Source: Alternaria dauci (lineage: Eukaryota > Ascomycota > Dothideomycetes > Pleosporales > Pleosporaceae). Taken from it: a DNA stretch of 64,000 bases. The position numbers and the translations under genes were made by a program. Below, piece after piece: positions 1 to 12,983 of the stretch. Where the stretch lies: NCBI RefSeq assembly GCF_042100115.1, contig NC_091276.1, positions 930,001 to 994,000 of the forward strand, in the 5' to 3' direction. The notes below the pieces were generated by a model. It had not been told where the DNA came from. It did not search any database and was given only the letters and a program-made list of their open reading frames with translations. Position 1 is the stretch's first letter; each line of letters starts with the position of its first letter.

Positions 1-479
1 ACTAGTACACTTAGTTCTACGTACTAAAGTACCCTATATTACTAAAGGAATAGTAATAGATAGCTCTAAAGAATAAGAATAAGAATAAGGATAAGAGTAA
101 AGTACTAATAATAATACCTCCTTCCTTATAGTAAACTTTACCTCTAATAACCCTAAGTTTATTATCTAATTTTAGTAATCTTAGAGTAGGAGATATATCC
201 AAACTACTTAATAAAGAGTAATATATTATAATATTAAACTAAGAGCTAGTATTAGCTAAGTAAGATATTCTTAATATAGCCTAATAAGCTCCTATTAGTA
301 TCTAAGACTTAGTATATAACCTTATTAATTAACTAAAAAATAAAACTCTATATTAGTAGTATATAATACTAGATATTTAGTTCTATAATAGTTCTTAGGC
401 CCTTAAGCTCTTCTATAATTATATACTTAAGGTAATAGTAATATATAAGAAACTTCTAGGCCTAATAGATAAGTATAGA

Positions 480-2960
480 AGATATAAAGCCTTTATAGAA
501 TATTACCCTCTTATTAAGGAAATAACTAATATAAAAGATAGATATAAGACTAAAATAATTAATATAATTAAGACTATTAAGAAACTAAAACTAAGATTAG
601 TTAAGAACTACCTCTATAAGTAGAAGTCTTATATAATAGGTACCTTCTAGATAATAGCTAATATAGCTTTTATACTAAAATATATAAGGCTCTTTAATAC
701 TATACTTTTCCTTAACTAAATTATAGTAGCTAGACTCTATATAAAGAATTATACTAATAATTAATTTATTAATAGATAGGACTAGGTAATATTAAAATCT
801 AAACTAAAGTCTATATACTAGTTTATAGTAGATAATACCTTTAATATAAACTAATATAAAGCGTTAGTAGATAGTAATATTAAAGAGCTAAGATAAATAT
901 TTAAAGCCTATTAAATAGAGGAGGATAACTTTATCTATAATATAAAGAAGCTTAGGCCTAATATATAATTAGAAACCTAACTACTATTTTAGATAACGCT
1001 ACTCCCTTACTATATATAGATAGTAGTACCTAGTTTAAGCTTAGGGTTTACTACCTATATCTAGTAATAAGAGAAGAACTTAAAGAATAAAGGACTTAAG
1101 ATATATCTAAAGTACTAGTTAGCTATCTTTATTAATAATAAGGTTAGTTAAATAGAAGAAGGTATTACTAATCTAGCCTTTATAATTTAATTAGAAACTT
1201 ATTCCTTTAGAGAAGTAATAAATAAAGCTAAGACCTTAGGAGCTAACGCACCTTTAGAAGTATATAAGATAGTAGAACTAGAAGCTAGTAAGAAAGTAGT
1301 AGTAAAGAGGACTACTATAATTAATACTATAGCTAAGAAAAATATCTTAATAGCTAATATTCTATTACTACTTATTCCTAGGAGGAGTTTAAGAGCTCTA
1401 AAGTTAACTTCTACTTACTAATAGAGTATAAATACTATTAATTCTATTTTAGAAGATAATAAGTATTAAGAAGAGGACTTAGATACTTATAAATAGTTAA
1501 CTTAAATCTTAGTAGACTTATATAAGTATATAAATATAGGGTCTATCCTACTAGTACTATTAAAGAAAGTATATAAAAAGAAAATATCCCTTAAAGACTT
1601 AGAATAGTATATAGTTATTAAGGAATAGTACTATAAGATCTATTAGGATAGTAATAAGGTTAAGAACTATAATAAGTTATACTTTATTTATAAACGCACT
1701 ACTACTATAGTAATAAGACTATTTAAATAAGCTATATCTAGTATAATACTTAATAATATACTTTACTAGCTCTATTACCTATATAGCTAATAGGATATTA
1801 TCTAGAGTAATCTAGTTACTTTAATACTCTTTATTAGTTATTACTATAAGAATTAATAGGAAGATAATATACTTAGTTATTATTACTACCTAAATAAACG
1901 TAACTTTACTAGCTTTAACTAAGATAAGATTATTAAAGACTAAGGAATAGTATCCTTTTATATAAAGTTTACTAATAAAAGTAATATTATTACTAATTAG
2001 CTTAACTACCTATTTAGAGATAAGGAAATAGTAGAGATTATTAACTAAAGTTTTAATATATACTAATATTACTTATACTATATTAAAGGAAAAGAGAACT
2101 TAGGATAGCTTTATAATATATACTACTCTTTAATTTAGTAGGTTATATATACTAACTTAGGATACTAGTTTAGCTACGCTATACTTAGGAAGGAATATAT
2201 ATTAATTTCTTACCCTTACTATACTAAGTATATAATAGAAGGGGATAAGATTACTTTTTAATATATAGATCTTAATTTAGAATAGGCTAGCTAGGATAGT
2301 ACTAGGTAAGATATAATCTAAGGATTAGTATCTTTTAATAATAAAGATAATTAGAACTATACTAAGATTCTAATTAGTTTTTATAAGATAGTTCTAGACT
2401 ATATTAACTAGTATACTAAGGTTAGTATTTATTCTTCTACTAGCTATATTAAAGGATAAGTTAATAGTAAAGACTAGCCTATAGTAATATTATCCTAATA
2501 CCTAAATATTAAATAGATAAAGGTTATATATAAGAAAGGAGATACTTATATTACTTTACTAATATTACTATATAAATTAATAGGACTAGTAATAAAAGTA
2601 TAATATACTATTCTTCTATAGTTTATTATAGTTCGTAAGGGTATTATAGAGGTACTAGCTATAGGTACCTATAAGGAAATCTATAATATATATTAAAACT
2701 TAATAGCTCCTCCTTATACTCCCTCTAGATACCTAAATTAGTTTAGAGGTATTAGGTAGGCTTTCTTAGCTAACTTATATATTCTATTTAGTAATCCTAT
2801 CTAGAAGGTATTAATTAGATAACTCTTATAAGATAATAAGATAGTATAACTAGAATATATTAAGATTAATAATATAAGTAAAGAATAGTAGATTTAATAT
2901 ATAAAGGTTAAGTAATAGAAAGTTATTAAGATAGTTAAAGAACTTTAGGTTATTTAATAA
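480..2960 (+). pseudogene. RIP-degraded ORF, tentatively 2OG-Fe(II) oxygenase-like
   Basis: No intact frame exists, but a protein-like reading on the plus strand can be followed for about 2.4 kb, interrupted mainly by TAG/TAA stops of the kind RIP makes from CAG, CAA and TGG. Near 2262-2279 it reads Y-I-D-L-N-L, which would be HIDLN (an HxD iron-ligand motif) before CAT to TAT change. About 280 bp later (2538-2600) a GDTYITL stretch is followed by a glycine/proline-type segment and a possible R-x-x-L-L-x-F sequence, similar in order to the distal His and Arg of 2-oxoglutarate dioxygenases. This family call is inference from memory of the general fold pattern. It could instead be an unrelated transposon-borne gene. 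Positions 1-480 show only AT-rich RIP sequence. Confidence 0.3.
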
Positions 2961-3150
2961 TAACTAGAGATATTTACTTTTATAGTAGTACCTAGAGAGA
3001 ATATCCCTAATTAATCCTTCTTTATTAATAAGGGGAGGGCTCTAGCTTAAGATAAGGATTAGAATAAATAAGATAAGGATATTACTTAAGCTAATACTCT
3101 AGCTTAACTAGCTAATAAGATTACTTTAGAACTAGATAAGATAGGGTACT

Positions 3151-3416
3151 ATAGTTACGAGCCTAGATATAAGCTATAGACTATAGTTTAAAAACTCCTC
3201 TTCCCCCTAAACTCCTCTTCTCCATAACGTTACTATAACTTTCTAGAATCTCCTAAAGTTTAGGGTATTAGCTTTAACTTATCTATTATAAAATATATAT
3301 AGCTATATATAGTAAAACTAGGTATTTAGGAAATACACCTTTACTATAATTTATTATAGTATCTTTTAATAGTATTATACTTATATCTTTTACTAGTCCG
3401 TTTATTATTTAAATAA
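3151..3416 (+). repeat. RepB copy 3, 5'-truncated
   Basis: This matches the last 260 bp or so of RepB copies 1 and 2 and keeps the same end (TTATTATTTAAATA). It is flanked by an imperfect 10-bp duplication, ATAGGGTACT at 3141-3150 and ATAAGGTACT at 3417-3426; the one mismatch is a G/A transition. A short copy that keeps only one end and has its own TSD resembles 5' truncation during target-primed reverse transcription. Confidence 0.6.
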
Positions 3417-3861
3417 ATAAGGTACTTTATAGAATTAGATAAGCTTACTATTAGATTACTAAGTAATTAGGATAAGAATATTTACTCTTATTTAGGTAGC
3501 CTATAAGTATCTAATATTACTATACCTCTTACCCCTACTATAGCCTTACGTTATAGTAATTATAATAAGAAGTAAAGGACTAACTACTTAAGTAATAGAA
3601 TTTAGGTTATAGCTCTATAACCTAAATTCTATTAAAAATACTTACTATAATAATATAAGGTACTACTAGGCCTACTAATTTCCTTTATACTACTTTAGTT
3701 TCTTAGATTTTATAAGTTTAAACTAACTTTTGTCTCTCCTTTACTCTTCTCCTTTATTTATTTTTATTTATTTAATTTTACTTAATTTTACTTAGCGAAA
3801 CCTATAAGTAGAAGAGTTATAATAGGACTATAACTCTAGGAAGGGGAGGTTTATACTAGTG

Positions 3862-3910
3862 CATAGAGTAAGTAAGGAGGCTTCCCTATAAGTACTCCTT
3901 CTACTCTATG
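3862..3910. other. Imperfect hairpin in an otherwise unexplained stretch
   Basis: CATAGAGTA at 3862-3870 and AGGAG at 3875-3879 pair with CTCCT at 3895-3899 and TACTCTATG at 3902-3910 around a loop of about 15 nt. It lies in the unassigned AT-rich interval 3427-4150, where I see no gene and only a T-rich tract near 3730-3790. Confidence 0.35.
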
Positions 3911-4149
3911 TTAAGGGGGATAATTAATTATTAATCTATTTTTTTATTAAACCTTTATAAAACCTTTTATAAGTTTTTCTTTTAATAGTATAGAGTATAA
4001 TTACTACTCTTCTTATAATAATTAATTACTTCTATCTACTACCTATTTATAAGCGTATTACTAGCTGTATAGAGGATAAAACTTTAACACTAAGATATTA
4101 GTATCTTTATATACTCTAACACCTATATACTATATATAGTTACTAAGCA

Positions 4150-4474
4150 CTAAATAGTATCCTTCTCCCTTTATAATATATTATAATTATATTACTAGCT
4201 AATAATAGTAATTCTTAATAGAGCTCTACTAAGGTCTCTAATAAGTATCTTTTTAAGTTACCTTTAGTAAATTTTTCTAACTTTAGTTTTTATATATAGA
4301 TATTAGAGCTCTACTACTATAAAATACTAATTAGTTTAATATTTAAATTATATCATTACTTTATCTTTTTTTTTATTAATTCTTATAACTAATAACTAGA
4401 GAGATAGCTAATTATTACTTTTTTAAAGTTCTATTTTAATAATACCCCCCTACTTATAGAAAATAAAAAATTAA
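4150..4474 (+). repeat. RepA fragment (A6), one end only
   Basis: Similar to the last 330 bp of the longer RepA copies, ending in the shared CCCCCCTACTTATAG and A-rich tail. It abuts the RNase H part of the reverse Gy2 copy, so it interrupts or truncates that element. The far end of that Gy2 copy (integrase, 3' LTR) is not seen to its left. No clear TSD was found for this copy. Confidence 0.55.
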
Positions 4475-4684
4475 ATCTATAGTAATTTATTAAAGTAGTA
4501 TAAGATAAGTATATTTATAAAGTACTCTTTTAGCTTAGTAAAGGCGGCTTCTATAGTATTATCTTAGTAGAAGACTTAATTCCCTTTTAGAATATTAGTA
4601 AGGGTAGCTATTTCCTAAGTATAGTACTTAATAAAGTATTAATAGAAATTAGTAAACCTTAAGAAAGATTATAGCTCCTTAATA

Positions 4685-5994
4685 TCCCCCTTAGGCCTTA
4701 GGGATAGGGCCTATAGTATTATCTTATATTATATTACTAAAAAATTTTAAAACTAAGCCTAAACTATCCTAGTATATTTAGAAGTCTCTTTTTACTTATA
4801 ATACCTCTCTATCTACTCTACCTATATTATACCCTATATTACCTTAATATCCCTACTATTATAATTACTACTAATACTACCTAGAGATTAAGCTCTATTA
4901 TATTATAGTAATTATAGTAATTATAGTAATTATAGTAATTATAGTTATAGTTTTAGTTATAATTATAATTATAATTCTCTTTAAGTAGCTATAAAGCCTA
5001 TATATTAGTAGTACCTTTATATATTACTACTATAGCTATTAAAGCTATTATACTATACTTATTACTATTATATACTTAAAAGATCCTATTACGTTATATA
5101 CTAAGCCTTTTATATTATTAAATTAATTATCTACTACCTATACCTATCTTAGCTCCTTAATAATATTTATAATATATAGTAGCTAGTCCTTAAAGTCCCT
5201 ATTATAAACCTCCTCTAAGTACTTATACTACTTATTAGTTATTATAGTACTAGTATCTTATATATTATATATATACTAGACCTATATATCCTAAAGAAGA
5301 GTAAATAACTTATTAGCTTTATTTATACCTTTACTAGCTAGTATAATAGTAGTACTTATAAAGAGGACCTTAGTAATAAATACTAAGTCCCTAAGTATAT
5401 AGTTAAATTCTTTTTTAGTAAACTTATATAATAGGCTAAGAGATTAAATATAAGTCTAGAACTTATACTTAAGGTTACTTTTAAAGAGGTTAATCTTAAT
5501 AATAACTTTATACTTACTATACTACTTAATAGTAGCTACTATAGTTACTAAGAGGGTTACTAGGCCCTCTAAAACTAGGTACTTTATACCTATAATAATA
5601 TTATATATAATAACCTTTATATTAGAGATACTAGAGTTACTAGAATTACTAGATATACTAAATATACTAAATATACTAGATATATTAAAGTATAAGAGTT
5701 AAGAGAAGAAAATTTAAACTACTTAAATATTTCTTTATTCTTAAGTACTATAGTTACGAGACTAGATATAAGCTATAGACTATAGTTTAAAAACTCCTCT
5801 TCTCCCTAATATTACTATAACTTTTTAGAACTACCTAAAGTTTAGGGCTTTAGCTTTAACCTATTTATTGTTAAATATATATAGCTATATATAGTAAAAC
5901 TAAGTATTTAGGAAATATACCTTTACTATAATCTATTATAGTATCTTTTAATAGTATTATACTTACGTCTTTTACTAGTATATTTATTATTTAA
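4685..5994 (+). repeat. RepB copy 1 inserted in Gy2
   Basis: A 1310-bp insertion starting TCCCCCTTAGGCC and ending in TTATTATTTAA. It is bounded by a perfect 14-bp direct duplication ATAGCTCCTTAATA at 4671-4684 and 5995-6008; the forward Gy2 copy (near 59510) carries the uninterrupted site. Inside are (TAATTATAG)-type simple repeats near 4905-4975. RepB class is unknown; see copies 2 and 3. Confidence 0.75.
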
Positions 5995-8473
5995 ATAGCT
6001 CCTTAATACTAGTTAGAGTTAGCTATTAGAGTACTATCTCTATATATATAGGATTAGTATAAATACTACTCCTTATAATAATAAATCTTAAGAAATAGAC
6101 TTTCGTAGCTATAAAGGTATACTTCTTTAGGTTTATATAAAGTTTAGCTTCCCTAAGGGACTAAAGTATAGTATATACTATATACTAGTATAGCTTAAGA
6201 TTATTATTATAGGTATAGATAAGAATATTATTAAGGTAGACTATATAAATATAGTCTAAATATCTACTTAATACTTTATTAATATAGGCCTAAAAGCTTA
6301 CTAGAGTATTAGTTAGCTTAAAAGGTATAACTAAGTACTTAAAGTAGCTATATTAAGTTTAAAAAGCTATCTTCTATTTATCTCTTACTTTTATTTATAT
6401 ATAATAGTAGGTATCCTTAAGATCTAGTATTATATAGTATTATATATCTAATAAGTAATCTAGTATCTCTCTAATAAGTAGGAGTAGGTAATAATCTTTT
6501 ATAGTAACTATATTTAGACCTCTATAATCTACGTAAAGGTAAAGTATACTATCTTTCTTTAGTATAAAGATAATTAGTAAGCCTATAAGGCTAGTACTAT
6601 ATTAGATCTATCCCTTATAAAGAGCCTCTTCTATATATTTATAAAGTAGCTAAAGCTTATATAAAGAGAGTATATAGAGTAGTCTATATAGCAGCTCTTT
6701 ACCTAATTAGATAGGAATTATATAATCTAAACTCTTATAACTTAGAAGATTATAACCTTTATATTATTAAATATATTTATGAATTTTAATAAAGTGTTAT
6801 AGATATATAGTTTCTATACTATAAAGATATTATATATATATATATTATAGTCTAAGAAAGTATTAGTTAATTAGAGATTTCCTAAGAGGTAAGTAAAACT
6901 AAAATCTTTTTTACTTTTTTAGATAGTATTTATACTTACTAACTAGATATTAACTTTAGTTAATCTCTAGCGCTATTTTTAGTACTTATAATTAATAGAA
7001 ATATCCTTTTATTTAAGAAAAGGATTCCTTAAGAGAAGAAGAAGTCCCTCTTTATCTACCCTATATATAGTTACTTAAGTAAGGTATTCTATACTATTAT
7101 TATTTACTAAGTATACCTAGAATATATATACTACATTAGTGCCTTAATATTATAAACTAATCTATCCTAATCTTAAATACCTTATATTCTCTATAAGCTT
7201 TATACTTATTTCTATATTTAGAATATAATTAATTAGATTAAGATCTACTTAAAGATTAAGAATAACCTTAAGATCTTTCTTTTAACTAGATTTTAATTAT
7301 ACGCTATATATAAACTTTATACTTAGTAGGATATTAATTACTAACTACTTTACTAATCCTTAATTTCTATAGAGGTTTAATCTTTTCTTACTTAGTTAAT
7401 ATTAATAAGTTAATAGTTTAAGTTACTACTTTAGTAATTAATAGTATAGTGCCCTTTCTTCTAGTACTTAAAGTATATAATTAAGCTATTATCTTTTAGC
7501 TTCTTTAGTAAGTTATACTATAAGGTTAGAGAAAGAGCTTCTTTATACTTTCTTAATAAGTACTTTAGGCCTATTATTTATATATAAAGACTACTTTATA
7601 TAAGTTTCTTCTAAGTATAGATATTAATTTAATAAAGTCCTCTCTAGTAGCTAGAATTTAGTAATAGTTAGTAATAGCTTACTATAACTTAGGCTATAGT
7701 TTTATAAATAAGTATTATACTCTTTACTCTTTAATATAAGTAAAGAGTTAATCTTCTAAGACTTTTAGGTAAGTAGTAAAAGTATAAACTACTTAGTTTT
7801 TTTACTATATAGTATTATTATATACTATAGCTACTTTAAGGCTATAGTTAATAGGATTAAAGAGTAAATTAAGTAAGTATTAATTAAAGTATTCTTAAGT
7901 AAGATCCTCCCCTTATACTTTAAATATATACTTATAGTATATATATTAAAGCTCTCTTAGTTCTCCTTCTATATACTATATAGACTATAAAACTTTATTA
8001 TAGTTAATAGAAAACCCTTATAGTAGTAGTTAAAAAGCTATCTTATAAGAATAAATAAATTTATAATATTTTTTAATTATTTTTCTTTAGTACTCTATAA
8101 GGTCTTTAAATTTTAAAGTATATTTTAGGTATATAGCGCCTATAGGTTTAGGTATATATTAGGTATATATAATAGGATCCTCTATACTAAGAGTAATATA
8201 GCTTACTTCTACTTAGGGTATACTTTATCTTATTTCTTTTAGCTATATAACTTTATCTTCTAGCTTATATAGCTATTAGAGGGTAAGTAGTTTATTTTAT
8301 TATTTCTTAACTACTATTATACGCTCCTTTAGTATTATAAGTATATTTATTATATAGTATTTATACTAAGCTTAAAAGGCTAGAACTTTAGCTCCTTACC
8401 TTAGCTTAGGTAGTAGATTATATTAAGAGAGCTATCCTTAAACTAATTACCTTATAGGAGAGAAGAATTATTA

Positions 8474-8705
8474 TATAAAGAGTAGTTATAAGTAATAGTA
8501 TTTACTTTATACTATAAGAGAATAGTAAGGGATAGCTTTATATTCTAATAGTATACTAAGGAAAGTAATAATAATAATTCTTACTAGTCTTCTTATATAT
8601 AAAGTATAGGTTAAGAGTAAGTTCCTTATCTATAAAGATAATAAGAGAAGTAATTATATTAGGACCTTAGTACCCTTCTAGCTAAGCTATATCCTATATA
8701 TTATA
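8474..8705 (-). repeat. Gy2 LTR (5' LTR of the reverse copy)
   Basis: 232 bp, the same length as both LTRs of the forward Gy2 element (39688-39919 and 63265-63496) and their reverse complement, with terminal TATA...TATA derived from TG...CA by RIP. It marks the upstream end of the reverse Gy2 copy. Confidence 0.75.
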
Positions 8706-11131
8706 GTAGTTTATAATAACTATACTATACTAAAGCTCTTTATTAACTAGTATAATACTAGCTACTTAGAGGGGCTCTAGTTACTACTAATAGTAGCTAA
8801 GTTTATAAATATAAAAATAATATCTATCTTTATAATATTATACTTAGTAAAGTAAATTCTAAATAAGAATAGTATTACTACTAGCTATAAAACCCTTTAG
8901 TTATAAATAGATTATAATAAAGTACTAGATTATATATTTAAGTATCTCTACTATTAGTAACTACGTAGATAGTAAATAATAGTATTAATAGTTAGCTTTA
9001 AGGAATAGAGGCTAAGATAATATCTATATAAGCTATTATTATTATAAATAAAGTAGTTACTTAATTAATCTATTTATAGTAGTCTTAATATATATATTTC
9101 TATAGTAATTCCTTTACCTTCTATAAATAGTATAAGCTTATTTTATATTAGTACTCTTAAACGTTATAAGGCTAAAAGTCTTAAATTTTTAATTTAGTAA
9201 TAGTAATACTATACTAATATAGGGAGCTAGTTAATTAATATTATTTACTTTATAGCTTTAATTTAATATTAGAGCTATAACTTACTAGAAGTTAGATCTA
9301 TTATAAAGAATATACCTTAAAATTAAAATTAACTTAAGTAGTAAAGTTATTAGTAGGGAGCTATAAATCTCCTAGCTAAGCTAGCGCTTTATAAAATAAT
9401 AAAAAATAAAGCTATATATAACTTATAATACTTATTTCTTAGCTATTATAAAGAAAACTAGATAGAAGAGAGAAGGGAGGGAAAGTATATAAGAAGAATA
9501 TTAATAGATTTCTCTCTATATATATAAGGCTTTTAGATTTCTTTAATTTATAAAATTAGCTTATCTAGTTACTCCTTAACTTACTAAGCTAATCTTAAGA
9601 GTATTAGTAGTATCCTTAAAGTAGTTTTAGACTAAGGTATAGTATACTCTCTACCTTTATACTTATTACTCTAGATATCTTAATCTTTCTTAAGATCTAG
9701 CCCTTCTTTCTTCCTTAAATCTCTAATCTCTAGGTTTATAAGCCTTTTATAATCCCTATAATCCTACTTAGTAATATCTTTAGTATAAACTACCTTCCCT
9801 TTATTAATATTAGTAAGGTATAGTAGTAATAGCTAAAAGGTTTATATAGCCTTAGTCCTAAGGCTAATAAAGATATATAAGAGGTAATATAGATTTATAA
9901 GTATACTAACGCTTATAAATATCTTTACTATTAATAAGACTTATATAATCTTTATCTAAGTTAGCTTAATTTCTATAGTACTTATAAAGTAGCTTAACTT
10001 AACTTATAAGGTTTCTCTTATTTATAAAATATATACTATTAATAAGTAATCTACTTTAAGTATAGTAAATAGAGAACTTACTATAGTAAATAAAGAATAT
10101 ATATAGTATTAGGTTATCTTAGTTAGATATAATAAGGAGTATTTTAGTTAATTAATAAAAGGATATATAAAGTAGAAAGTAAGTATAACTAGACTATACC
10201 CTACTACTAAGCTTTAGGTTTTAAGCCCCTACTAGTATTACCTCCTATACTATATTTCTTATAATCTATATACTAAACTATTAACTTTTCTACACCTACT
10301 ACTATAGGCTACCTACCCTTATACTATATTATTACCTCTTACCTAGAGCCTAAGAAGGTTTAGTTATTTAGGTAGTACTATTAGCCCTTAACCTTCCTCT
10401 TAGTACTACCCTCTACTTTCTTTAGTATTAAAGCTCTCTCTCTAGGTCTACTCTATTACCTATTAACTAACTCCTCTTACACCTAAATTATATATAATAT
10501 AATATTTTATAGTTATATAAATTATATAATTAAGATATATATAAGCTATAAGCCTCTTTAGACTTATACTCTTATTACTATCTAACTATATAAGCTAAGT
10601 ATACGTAACTCTAAAAAACTTATAATAGAGAACTAAAAGCTATAGTAATATTATATAAGAAGAAGTAAGTAGAGCTAATAAAAGTAGTTTAATAACTTAC
10701 TAAAGTAGAGTATAATTATAAGTATAAAGTATAGGCTAAGGAACTAGCTACTAGCTAAGTACTTAAAAGTAATAATATAAAGCTATAACTATAGAAAGAT
10801 CTTATAATATACTTAATATACCTAAGTAAAAAGCCTTATATAGCGCTATAAGAAATCTAATAAAGTATTATTATATTACTACTATAATAAGTTAGCTTAA
10901 TACTAGAGCTTTAATAGTATCTCTCCTACTTAAAAAGACTACGCGTAGCTACTAAGTTAAGATATTAGTAAAATTTAAGTAATATAAATAAAGTATAAGC
11001 TTCTATAGAGTAATATATAATCTTATAATAGTAACTTTTATATAAGCGTCTATAGCTTTATTTTTCTATTATTAACTTATTATTAGGGTAGTTTACTAGC
11101 TAGTAAGTATAGTATATTTAAATAAAACCTA
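8706..11131. other. RIP-degraded DNA without recognised gene
   Basis: Very AT-rich with almost no CpA or TpG. On the plus strand 10590-10900 reads as a charged, coiled-coil-like relic with stop codons, and 10200-10460 is C/T-rich. No family could be named. This interval was the original left flank of the pogo insertion, whose TA target lies at 11132-11133. Confidence 0.4.
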
Positions 11132-11133
11132 TA

Positions 11134-11171
11134 ATATATATAGTAAGTAAGTTACCTACCTTACTAACTTT
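11134..11171. repeat. Left terminal inverted repeat of the pogo element
   Basis: Aligns base for base with the reverse complement of the right repeat. Nearly all differences are C/T or G/A transitions, with a few transversions, so this end has been converted to TA-rich sequence by RIP. A TA dinucleotide precedes it at 11132-11133. Confidence 0.75.
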
Positions 11172-11303
11172 AATAAATTTTAAAATATATAACTTAACTA
11201 CCTTTTAAGATAATATATAGATATTAATAGAGTAGATTAAGTAGTACTTAGAGTATCCTTTTAGTACGTATATAAGTTATACTTAGTCTCTCTATACCTT
11301 ATA

Positions 11304-12742
11304 ATTTTTTATTTTCTACACATAGGGGGGTATTATTAAAATAAAACTTTAAAAAAGTAAAATATAGCTATTCCTCTACTTATTAGTTATAAAAGTTAAT
11401 AAAAAAGATAAAGTAATAATATAGTTTAAACGCTAAACTAATAAGTATTTTAGGGTAGTAAAGCTCTAACGTCTATACGTAAAAACTAAAATTAAAAAGA
11501 TTTACTAAAAGTAATTAAAAAAGATACTTATTAGAAACCTTAGTAGAGGTCTAATAGGGATTACTACCTAGTAATAATATTAGTAAGAGTATAGCGAGGA
11601 AGAAGAGGCTATACCTATTATTAGCTAGTAACGTAATTATAATATATTATAAAGGGGAGAGAGGATATAGTATATTTACTATAACTAAGAGGGGGTTATA
11701 TAAAAACCTAGCTACTTCTAACCTTTATACTAATACTAATATACTTTAAGTATCCTACTATATATAATTAAATTATACTCTATATAATTAAATTATACTA
11801 TATATAAATATATATATTTCCTCTTTATCCTTATCTAAGGGGTCTTCTAACCTAGCCTAAAAACCTTAGCTAGATAGGTACTAATTAATATATCTATAAG
11901 TATATAATATAATTACTTTATATATACTTAGGAGCTACCTAAAGTAGTTCTTAATAAGTTAGATAAGTAATTACCTAAGTTCTACTACCTCTTATAAACT
12001 AAGAAAGTAGATAATATTAATATTATTAATACTTTTAATATTAGTAATATTATTATAAAGGTAGCTATTAGGTAGAGGAAGATATAGATAAGAAAGAAGA
12101 TAGAGAAGCTAGTATATATAGCCTATATAGATAGCTACTATAGCTATAGGCTCTTTATATTTAGCTACTTTATTATTCTTAAATAAAGTACCTTTAGTTA
12201 AGAAACTAAGTACTAGTTATACTAATAGATAAAGGATATTAAAAGAGTATTAGAGGAGTAATATCCTAAGCTTAAGGAGAGGGAGTTTAAAGAGATACTA
12301 TAGGGATAAGAGAATAAGGCGTAGATAGTACTAGTACTAATATTCCTCTAACTAAAGCTAATTATTAGATAGTAGTAGCTATACTATAAGTAGCTAGTTA
12401 GTTATTCTTAAGAAGGGGTAGTAGAGGTAGTAGTAGTTATAAAAGGTAGCTATAAAGGTTATAAAGGGTAGAAATAGTAGAGGATAGTAGAAGATAGTAG
12501 AAGATAGTAAGGGATAGTAGAGGATAGTATATATATTAGAAGGTTAAGTCTTATAGTCTCTAGTTTATATATAATACTATTATATATCTTTAGTATCTAG
12601 CGTTTATAATATACTACGTATATACTAGTAGTACTAAATATAAGCTTATATAAGCCTATAGTTACTTAGTTAGTACTTTATTTTAAAAAAAGTCTCTAAA
12701 TATACTATAATAATAAAAAAAGTTTATAAAGGCTAAAGTTAA
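11304..12742 (-). repeat. RepA copy A3 inserted in the pogo element
   Basis: A 1439-bp reverse-orientation copy flanked by a perfect 14-bp duplication CTCTATACCTTATA (11290-11303 and 12743-12756). It starts with the reverse complement of the A-rich end and ends at GGCTAAAGTTAA. The pogo transposase reading continues on both sides, confirming insertion. Tandem GATAGTAGA-type repeats lie near 12470-12540, and two copies of the AT-rich ~20-bp repeat near 11760-11810. Confidence 0.75.
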
Positions 12743-12983
12743 CTCTATACCTTATATAGTATATAAGAGCTTAGTAGCTAAGGCCTAATTACTCTCTACC
12801 TTTATACTCTATCTACTAGTTAGCCTCTTTTTAAGTAAGTATATCCTCTTTAGCTCCTTTTATTAAGACCTTATACTTCTAGAGTTACTTTTTCTTATAC
12901 TACTTATATATTAACACTACTTTATTAGCTCTCTTAAGGCTAGTAATCTAATTATATATTAGCTTAGTTAAGAGTATTATTAC

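Larger units (their letters stand above)
4475..8705 (-). mobile_element. Gy2 chromovirus (Ty3/gypsy), RIP-degraded truncated reverse copy
   Basis: Read on the minus strand from the LTR at 8474-8705: a gag-like region (about 8470-7850), a protease/linker region near 7050, reverse transcriptase (about 6990-6009) and the start of RNase H (about 4670-4475). RT segments such as YLYVDYRGLN (near 6520-6550) and the palm motif region at 6218-6245 are legible. The same sequence occurs on the plus strand at 57.7-60.0 kb. RepB copy 1 interrupts it at a 14-bp duplicated site. The element stops at 4474 against a RepA fragment, so integrase and the second LTR are missing. Stops are mostly TAG/TAA replacements, so it cannot encode a working protein. 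Confidence 0.8.

Noticed and set aside
17..202. Minus-strand 61-residue open stretch at the window start
   Set aside because: Starts with TTG in AT-rich RIP sequence, low complexity, no motif.
4900..4980. TA-rich tandem tract as a CRISPR array, centromere or telomere
   Set aside because: Short degenerate simple repeat inside RepB; no spacer structure and no telomeric TTAGGG.
4475..11290. Reading the inverted RepA copies at 4150-4474 and 11304-12742 as terminal repeats of one large element
   Set aside because: Each copy borders a different host element (Gy2 and pogo), and A3 has its own 14-bp duplication, so they are independent insertions.
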